Positions 59,080 through 64,000 of a stretch of DNA of 64,000 bases are shown here, one piece after another. A program made the position numbers and the translations under genes. The stretch's first letter is position 1. Every line of letters starts with the position of its first letter. Under the pieces are notes generated by a model, which saw nothing but the letters and a program-made list of their open reading frames with translations, was not told where the DNA came from and searched no databases. The stretch comes from Sphingosinicella microcystinivorans (GTDB lineage: Bacteria; Pseudomonadota; Alphaproteobacteria; Sphingomonadales; Sphingomonadaceae). The DNA lies in assembly GCF_027941835.1 (NCBI RefSeq), contig NZ_CP116005.1:3549501-3613500 (forward strand), written 5' to 3'.

Positions 59080-59730
59080 GTGAACGCAGCCGCCGTTCGC
59101 CGGACACTCGACACGCTCATCCAGGCACGCGGAGAAGACTACGCGTCCGTGTCGCGCCTCATCGGCCGCAATCCCACCTACATCCAGCAGTTCATCCGGC
59201 GCGGCGTGCCCCGCAAGCTCGACGAGGACGACCGGCGCACGCTCGCGCGCCATTTCGATGTCCCCGAGCATGTGCTCGGCGGCCCGGCGGCGCGCGTCGG
59301 GCAGGCCGTCATCGCGCGCGCGGCCGAGGCCGCGGCGGTGGACGACTACCTCCTGATCCCCTGTCTCGACGCCGCCGGCGACGCCCCGGAAGCCGCGCTC
59401 GCCTTTCAGGCGCGCTGGGTTGCCGGGCTGTGCAGCGGCAACCCGCAGGCGCTCGCGGTCATGCGCGTCGAAGGCGACGCGATGCACCCGACGCTGTCGC
59501 ACGGCGATCCCGTTCTCATCGACACCGCAGACGGCGCGGAGGCGCTGCGCGACGGCATCTACGCGCTGCGCAGCGGCGGCGTGGTCGTGAAACGGCTGAC
59601 GCGAAACCCCGCGACACAGGGCATCGCGATCCGCAGCGACAATCCCGGCTGGCCGGACTGGGAGGATTGCCCGCCCGAAAGCCTCGATGTCGTGGGGCGC
59701 GTGATCTGGGTGGGGCGCGAACTGCGCTAG
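59080..59730 (+). CDS. LexA-like S24 family regulator with the catalytic Ser position changed to Ala
   Basis: The protein has 216 residues. The N-terminal DNA-binding part has YASVSRLIGRNPTYIQQFIR with GVPRKL. The C-terminal S24 domain has VEGDAMHPTLSHGD, in which the usual GDSM serine is Ala134, while the partner Lys171 in VVVKRL is present. Without the serine, self-cleavage is not expected, so it would be a stable repressor not relieved by RecA-driven cleavage. GTG 59080 sits behind AGGGGAGG. The IS nest lies just upstream, so its native promoter may be changed. Confidence 0.87.
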   Translation: MNAAAVRRTLDTLIQARGEDYASVSRLIGRNPTYIQQFIRRGVPRKLDEDDRRTLARHFDVPEHVLGGPAARVGQAVIARAAEAAAVDDYLLIPCLDAAGDAPEAALAFQARWVAGLCSGNPQALAVMRVEGDAMHPTLSHGDPVLIDTADGAEALRDGIYALRSGGVVVKRLTRNPATQGIAIRSDNPGWPDWEDCPPESLDVVGRVIWVGRELR

Positions 59731-59744
59731 GGCTGAATGTCGAT

Positions 59745-59927
59745 CTAGCGGTTCCGCCGAAGCACCGCCCAAAGGATCGCGAGCGCGATACCGGCTCCGA
59801 GCCCGATGAGCGCGCCGAGCAGGGCCTGGTGCCGGGCGATGCCGAATCCCGCGCCCGCGAAGAGCCCGAGCGCGATGAGCAGCCCCGCCGGCGAGCCCTG
59901 ATTCCGCCCGCGCCGTTCAGCCTGCAT
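59745..59927 (-). CDS. 60-residue two-helix membrane protein
   Basis: It begins MQAERRGRNQGSPAGLLIAL and has two glycine-rich hydrophobic segments (LLIALGLFAGAGFGIA and LLGALIGLGAGIALAILWAV) with a basic end LRRNR. No family is named. It is convergent with the S24 gene, 14 bases away. Confidence 0.6.
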   Translation of the reverse strand: MQAERRGRNQGSPAGLLIALGLFAGAGFGIARHQALLGALIGLGAGIALAILWAVLRRNR

Positions 59928-60106
59928 TCCACATTCCTTCGCTACCTACGGGCCTGTTTTCTGCACCGACTGTCCCGCCATGACACAGGCCGGACAGGCC
60001 GTTTGGCAGGCGAAACAGGGAAAGCCTTTTGAATTCAGCTTGTTGGCAGATGGCATCAGCCTTGCTGGTGATGGTGCGGGAACAGGATAGGCGGGGGTTA
60101 CCTCCA

Positions 60107-60316
60107 ATGCAATTGCTTGCCATACATGACCGCGGCTCGCTCGAGGACGCCTCGAGCCTGATCGCGAAGTTCGGGGACGACGCCGTCGTCGAGGCCGCGA
60201 CCATCGCCGATCGCTATCGCGATTCCGGCAATCTCAATCTTTTCTGCCGCTGGCGGCAGGTCGAGCGGGCGATCATGCTGCTCCAGCTCGAGGACGTCGT
60301 CGGCGAAGTGCACTGA
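60107..60316 (+). CDS. 69-residue hypothetical protein
   Basis: It begins MQLLAIHDRGSLEDASSLIA and ends LQLEDVVGEVH; it is helical and soluble with FCRWRQVERAIMLL near the end. ATG 60107 was preferred over an upstream in-frame ATG at 60029 because the residues between are not protein-like. Its function is unknown. It precedes tamA by 85 bases on the same strand. Confidence 0.55.
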   Translation: MQLLAIHDRGSLEDASSLIAKFGDDAVVEAATIADRYRDSGNLNLFCRWRQVERAIMLLQLEDVVGEVH

Positions 60317-60401
60317 TCCATCGTCGAAACGATGGACGAACCCGCTTCGCGAACACGATTCCCCCTACCCGCACGGGCTCGGCTTCGGCTAGACCCATGC
60401 A

Positions 60402-62384
60402 ATGTATCGGGCGCTGATCGGCACCAGCATTGCGGCTATTGCGCTCCTTCAGTCATTGCCGGTGGCTGCGCAGCAGCTTGCCCCCCCGGCGGCCGGCGAC
60501 ACGTCCGACCCCGATAGTCTCGACGACCAGAGAACCAGTCCGCGCGCGCCGCTCCCGGAACTCCCCGAGATCGAGGACGAGTGGCGGGACCTCTTCGCCG
60601 AGGACGCCGCCGAAGCGGACGTCGCGCTGGAAGCGCAGGACGCCCCCGTCGATCTCCGCTACGACTTCGAGCTCGGGCCAATCAGCCGCCTGAAGGTCGC
60701 GGATGCGTTCAAGTCGCTGTCCGCGCTGGTCGCCGGGCGCGGCAAGACCGTGCCGTCGCTCGCCGAGTTGCAACGCCGCGCGCGCACCGACACCGAACTG
60801 CTCGCCCGCCTGCTCCGCGCCGAGGGCTACTACGATCCCGAAATCGCGATCGAGGTCGACCCCGCCGCCCGCGACGGCCTCGTCCAGGTCACTGCGACGA
60901 TCGACACGGGGCCGCGCTATGCGCTCGGAGAAATCAAGATCAATGTCGACGATGAAGCGGAGCGCGCGCTCGTCGAACAGAAGCTCAACCTCCGGGAAAA
61001 GCAGCCGCTCGTCGCGAACGACGTGAACGCGGCGCTCGACCGGCTGCGGCTCGGCCTCGGCCAAAGCGGCTTCCCGTTCGCGGACGTCGAGAACCCGGAC
61101 ATCGTCGTCGATCACGACACGCGCACCGCCTCCTACACGCTCGACGTGAAGCTCGGCGACAATTCCCGCTTCGGGCAGATCCGCGTCGAGGGCGACCCGC
61201 TGTTCAGCGCCAAGCACATCGGCCGCCTCGCCCGCTTCAAGCCGGGCGATCCCTACGACACGCGCGAGATCGAGGACCTGCGCCGCGCGCTCATCGCCAC
61301 GGGCCTCGTCAGCACCGTCAGCATCACGCCCGAGCGCGGCGAGGCGCAGGCCGACGGCACGACGCCGGTCGACCTGCGCGTGGCGCTGACCCCCGCCCCG
61401 CAGCGCACGCTCGCCGGGCAGGTCGGCTACAGCACGACCGACGGCTTCCGCGTCGAGGCGAGCTGGCAGCACCGCAACCTCATCCGGCCGCAGGGCCAGG
61501 TCACGTTCCGCGGCGTGCTCGGCACGCAGGAGCAGCGCCTTTCCGCCGATCTCCGCCGCTCGAACTGGAAGCAGCGCGACCGCACGCTCGCCGCGCGCGC
61601 CGAGATCAGCGTCGAGGACCGCGAGGCCTATTACGCGCGCACGATCGGCGTCGGCGCCTATCTCGAACGCGAGACCAACCTCATCTGGCAGAAGGCGTGG
61701 ACCTACCGGTTCGGCGCCGAGCTTCAGGCGTCCGAAGAGCGCGACCGCAGCCTGCGCATCGCGCCGGGCTTCGCGCCGCTCCGCACCTTCATCATCGCCG
61801 CCGCGCCCGTGCAGGTCAGCTACGACGGCACCGACGACCTGCTCGATCCCAAGCACGGGTTCCGCCTCACCGGCTGGGCAAGCCCGGAAGCCTCGTTCCA
61901 GAACGGCTTCTTCGGCTACACGCGCGTGCAGGTGGACGGCTCCGCCTACCTGCCGATGATGGAGGACGACCTCGTGCTCGCCGGGCGCGCGCGCATCGGC
62001 ACGATCTTCGGCGCGACCCGCGCACGCATCGCGCCATCCCGCCGCTTCTACGCGGGCGGCGGCGGCTCGGTGCGCGGCTACGGCTATCAGGACGTCGGGC
62101 CGCAGGATACGGACGGCGACCCGCTCGGCGGCCGCAGCCTCATGGAGTTCAGCCTCGAGGCGCGCTACCGCTTCGGCAATTTCGGCGTCGTGCCGTTCAT
62201 CGACGCGGGCCAGATCGACACCCGCCCCTACCCGCGCTTCCGCGATCTCCAGTTCGGCGCCGGCATCGGCGCGCGCTACTACACGAACTTCGGACCCATC
62301 CGGCTCGACGTGGCGACCCCGCTCAACCGGCAGCGCGGCGATGCCCGCGTCGCCATCTACGTCTCCATCGGGCAGGCGTTCTGA
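60402..62384 (+). CDS. tamA: TamA, Omp85-family outer-membrane assembly protein
   Basis: The protein has 660 residues. A signal peptide (MYRALIGTSIAAIALLQSLPVAA) is followed by an acidic leader, POTRA domains (about 90-330; GPRYALGEIKI and SRFGQIRVEGDPLFS) and a 16-strand barrel with GYSTTDGFRVEASWQHRNL, GGGGSVRGYGYQDVGP and the C-terminal strand ending VSIGQAF. It inserts autotransporters and other proteins into the outer membrane with TamB. Its stop overlaps the tamB ATG. Confidence 0.92.
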   Translation: MYRALIGTSIAAIALLQSLPVAAQQLAPPAAGDTSDPDSLDDQRTSPRAPLPELPEIEDEWRDLFAEDAAEADVALEAQDAPVDLRYDFELGPISRLKVADAFKSLSALVAGRGKTVPSLAELQRRARTDTELLARLLRAEGYYDPEIAIEVDPAARDGLVQVTATIDTGPRYALGEIKINVDDEAERALVEQKLNLREKQPLVANDVNAALDRLRLGLGQSGFPFADVENPDIVVDHDTRTASYTLDVKLGDNSRFGQIRVEGDPLFSAKHIGRLARFKPGDPYDTREIEDLRRALIATGLVSTVSITPERGEAQADGTTPVDLRVALTPAPQRTLAGQVGYSTTDGFRVEASWQHRNLIRPQGQVTFRGVLGTQEQRLSADLRRSNWKQRDRTLAARAEISVEDREAYYARTIGVGAYLERETNLIWQKAWTYRFGAELQASEERDRSLRIAPGFAPLRTFIIAAAPVQVSYDGTDDLLDPKHGFRLTGWASPEASFQNGFFGYTRVQVDGSAYLPMMEDDLVLAGRARIGTIFGATRARIAPSRRFYAGGGGSVRGYGYQDVGPQDTDGDPLGGRSLMEFSLEARYRFGNFGVVPFIDAGQIDTRPYPRFRDLQFGAGIGARYYTNFGPIRLDVATPLNRQRGDARVAIYVSIGQAF

Positions 62385-64000
62385 TGACGGACCGCGACGG
62401 CATCATCGAGGAGATCGAGGACGAGGTGCTCAGCCGCCCGTTCTGGACCTATGCGATGCGCGGCTTCCTCTGGCTCAGCGCGATCGCGGTCGGGATCGCG
62501 CTGCTCATCGCCGCCGCGCTCACCGTGCTCGATACCGAGCGGGGCCGCGTCTGGCTCGTCGCGCGCGTCATGGGCCTCGAGCCCGAATCGGGGCTGCGCA
62601 TCGGCATCGACCGCATCGACGGCTCGCTCTACGGCGCCGCCGTCGTCCACGGCCTCACGCTGTCGGACCCGGAGGGCCGCTTCCTCGAAGCCCCGCGCGT
62701 CGAGCTGGACTGGCGGCCGCAGGCCGTGTTCAGCCGCCGCCTGCACATCATGAAGCTCGCCGTGCCGGAGGCGCGGCTGCTCAAGGTGCCCAAGCTGATC
62801 CCCAGCGAGGAGGAAAAGCCGATCCTCCCGAACTACGACATCTATGTCGGACGGTTCGAGGTCGGCGACCTGACGCTGGAACCGCCCGTGCTCGGCAAGC
62901 GGCACCAACTTTCCGCGGACGGCGGCGTCGACATCGCCCGCGGGCACCTGCTCGCCGCGCTGCGCGCCAGCTCCCGCACCGGCGGCGACGCCCTCGTCGC
63001 GCGCGTCGATGCCCGTCCCGACGACAAGGTGTTCGACGTCGAAGGCAAGCTCCTCGCCCCGGCGGGCGGTGTCGTCGGCGGCATCCTCGGCCTCGACCAG
63101 CCGCTCGTCGCCACCATCGAGGGTGAAGGAAGCTGGGAGAAGTGGCGCGGCACGGCCGTCGGCACGCTCGGCGACAGCCCGCTGATGGACCTCGCGCTCA
63201 GCGCCGACGCCGGGCGCTTCGCGCTGAAGGGCACCGCCTCCCCCGGCCTCGCCGTCGGCGGCATCGTCCGCAAGTTCGGATCGCCCTCGATCGAGGTCGA
63301 TGCCGCGGCGACCATCGCCGAGCGCGTCGTCGACGGCCGCGCCTCCATCATCTCGCCCTCGGTCGGGCTTGAGCTCGACGGCGCCGTCGATCTCGCAAAG
63401 TCGCGCTTCAGGACCGTGTCGGTGGGGGCCTCCGTGCGCGAGCCGAAGGCGCTGATCTCGACGATGACGGCGGAGGACATGCGCCTCGCCATGACGCTCG
63501 ACGGCCCCCTCTCGCGGCCGCTCGTCGACTACAGGCTGTCCGCCGACTGGCTCGCCATCGGCACCACGCGGCTCGACCGCGTCGAGGTGACGGGCAAGGG
63601 CGAGCTGCCGAAGGACGGGCTCGCCGTTCCGGTCGAGGCGCGTGCGCTCCGCGTCACCGGCCTCGGCGAACTGGTCGAGGACCTCGCCACCAACCCGCGC
63701 ATCACCGGCGTCATCGCGCTCGACGGCCCCTATATCACGGGCAAGGGCCTCAAGGTCGCCAGCGACCGCGTCACCGCGACCGCGGACCTCAGCATCGAGA
63801 CGCGGACGGGCCGCTACAGCGTGAACGCCGACGGGTCCCTGCCGCGCTACGTCATTCCGGGCCTCGGCATGGCCGACATCAAGGCGAAGCTGCTGTTCGA
63901 GCCGGATGCACGGGCCGGCAACCGCCTGCGGATCAGCGGCAGGGCCGACGCGGCGATGACGCGGCTCGACAACGGGCTGCTGACCTTCCTCTTCGAGGGC
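62384..64000 (+). CDS. tamB: TamB, translocation and assembly module inner-membrane protein (3' end outside window)
   Basis: The frame is open from ATG 62384, in the stop of tamA (TGATG), to the right edge, 539 codons so far. A single transmembrane anchor (GFLWLSAIAVGIALLIAAAL) near residue 30 is followed by a long beta-rich periplasmic region (for example RIGIDRIDGSLYGAAVVHGL and LTLSDPEGRFLEAPRVELDW). TamB homologues exceed 1200 residues, and their C-terminal DUF490 lies outside. It spans the periplasm and works with TamA. Confidence 0.9.
   Translation, partial: MTDRDGIIEEIEDEVLSRPFWTYAMRGFLWLSAIAVGIALLIAAALTVLDTERGRVWLVARVMGLEPESGLRIGIDRIDGSLYGAAVVHGLTLSDPEGRFLEAPRVELDWRPQAVFSRRLHIMKLAVPEARLLKVPKLIPSEEEKPILPNYDIYVGRFEVGDLTLEPPVLGKRHQLSADGGVDIARGHLLAALRASSRTGGDALVARVDARPDDKVFDVEGKLLAPAGGVVGGILGLDQPLVATIEGEGSWEKWRGTAVGTLGDSPLMDLALSADAGRFALKGTASPGLAVGGIVRKFGSPSIEVDAAATIAERVVDGRASIISPSVGLELDGAVDLAKSRFRTVSVGASVREPKALISTMTAEDMRLAMTLDGPLSRPLVDYRLSADWLAIGTTRLDRVEVTGKGELPKDGLAVPVEARALRVTGLGELVEDLATNPRITGVIALDGPYITGKGLKVASDRVTATADLSIETRTGRYSVNADGSLPRYVIPGLGMADIKAKLLFEPDARAGNRLRISGRADAAMTRLDNGLLTFLFEG

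Overview
The window reads as GC-rich chromosomal DNA of an alphaproteobacterium, most likely a member of the Sphingomonadales. This is an inference from gene content: tolC next to a PCMT-family methyltransferase, valS next to a short PopZ-like gene, a 6-phosphogluconolactonase/glucokinase pair of the Entner-Doudoroff type, exosortase-A-associated polysaccharide genes, and a PEP-CTERM substrate. No rRNA gene is present. One tRNA gene (Cys) was found, and no CRISPR array was seen.

Layout. (1) 1-19.4 kb is ordinary housekeeping sequence: a LigT-like phosphodiesterase, DUF72, an endonuclease-III-like glycosylase, a PhnA-like protein, an SDR, stress proteins including a periplasmic peroxiredoxin and a catalase, a dienelactone hydrolase, an MHS-type transporter, a dihydroorotase, YgfZ, ValRS, a PopZ-like protein, TolC and a PCMT. 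valS carries an in-frame palindromic repeat. (2) 19.4-29.5 kb is accessory. A tRNA-Cys gene is followed by a 498-bp fragment of an IS21-family element, then a remnant of a conjugative or mobilisable element: an oriT-like site, a ribbon-helix-helix-like protein, the TraD coupling protein, the TraA/MobF relaxase, a DUF1778/GNAT toxin-antitoxin pair and HigBA. It ends in a methyltransferase gene cut by a second 498-bp IS21 fragment that appears identical to the first. (3) 29.5-36.4 kb is mixed: a degenerate SRAP-like gene, a PEP-CTERM protein behind a near-perfect sigma-54 promoter, a full SRAP protein, small unknown genes, and an unusual three-gene set. That set is a MNT-HEPN fusion, a degenerate nucleotidyltransferase and a FecI-like sigma factor whose start overlaps the preceding stop.

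(4) 36.5-48.4 kb is core metabolism: a serine hydrolase with a D-aminoacylase-like amidohydrolase, pgl-glk, PilZ, thiolase and MaoC, an Lrp regulator divergent from putA, and an MscS-type channel. (5) 48.4-52.5 kb is an exosortase-A-associated polysaccharide/O-glycosylation locus (ligase, WecB epimerase, glycosyltransferase). It may act in the same surface pathway as the PEP-CTERM protein at 30.2 kb. (6) 52.4-59 kb is accessory and partly AT-richer: small proteins, a Cas2/SinR-like protein, a PIN-domain operon with a large unknown partner and a 47-residue tail protein, and a three-deep nest of insertion sequences (IS3 family inside IS21 family inside IS1595 family). The IS21 copy in this nest has lost the middle of istA but keeps istB, and it contains the same 498-bp segment found at 19.5 and 29.0 kb. 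(7) 59-64 kb returns to core: an S24/LexA-type regulator whose catalytic serine position is alanine, small proteins, and tamA-tamB, with tamB running off the end.

Family names come from recognising motifs by eye. No database search was run, and all element boundaries are read from the sequence.
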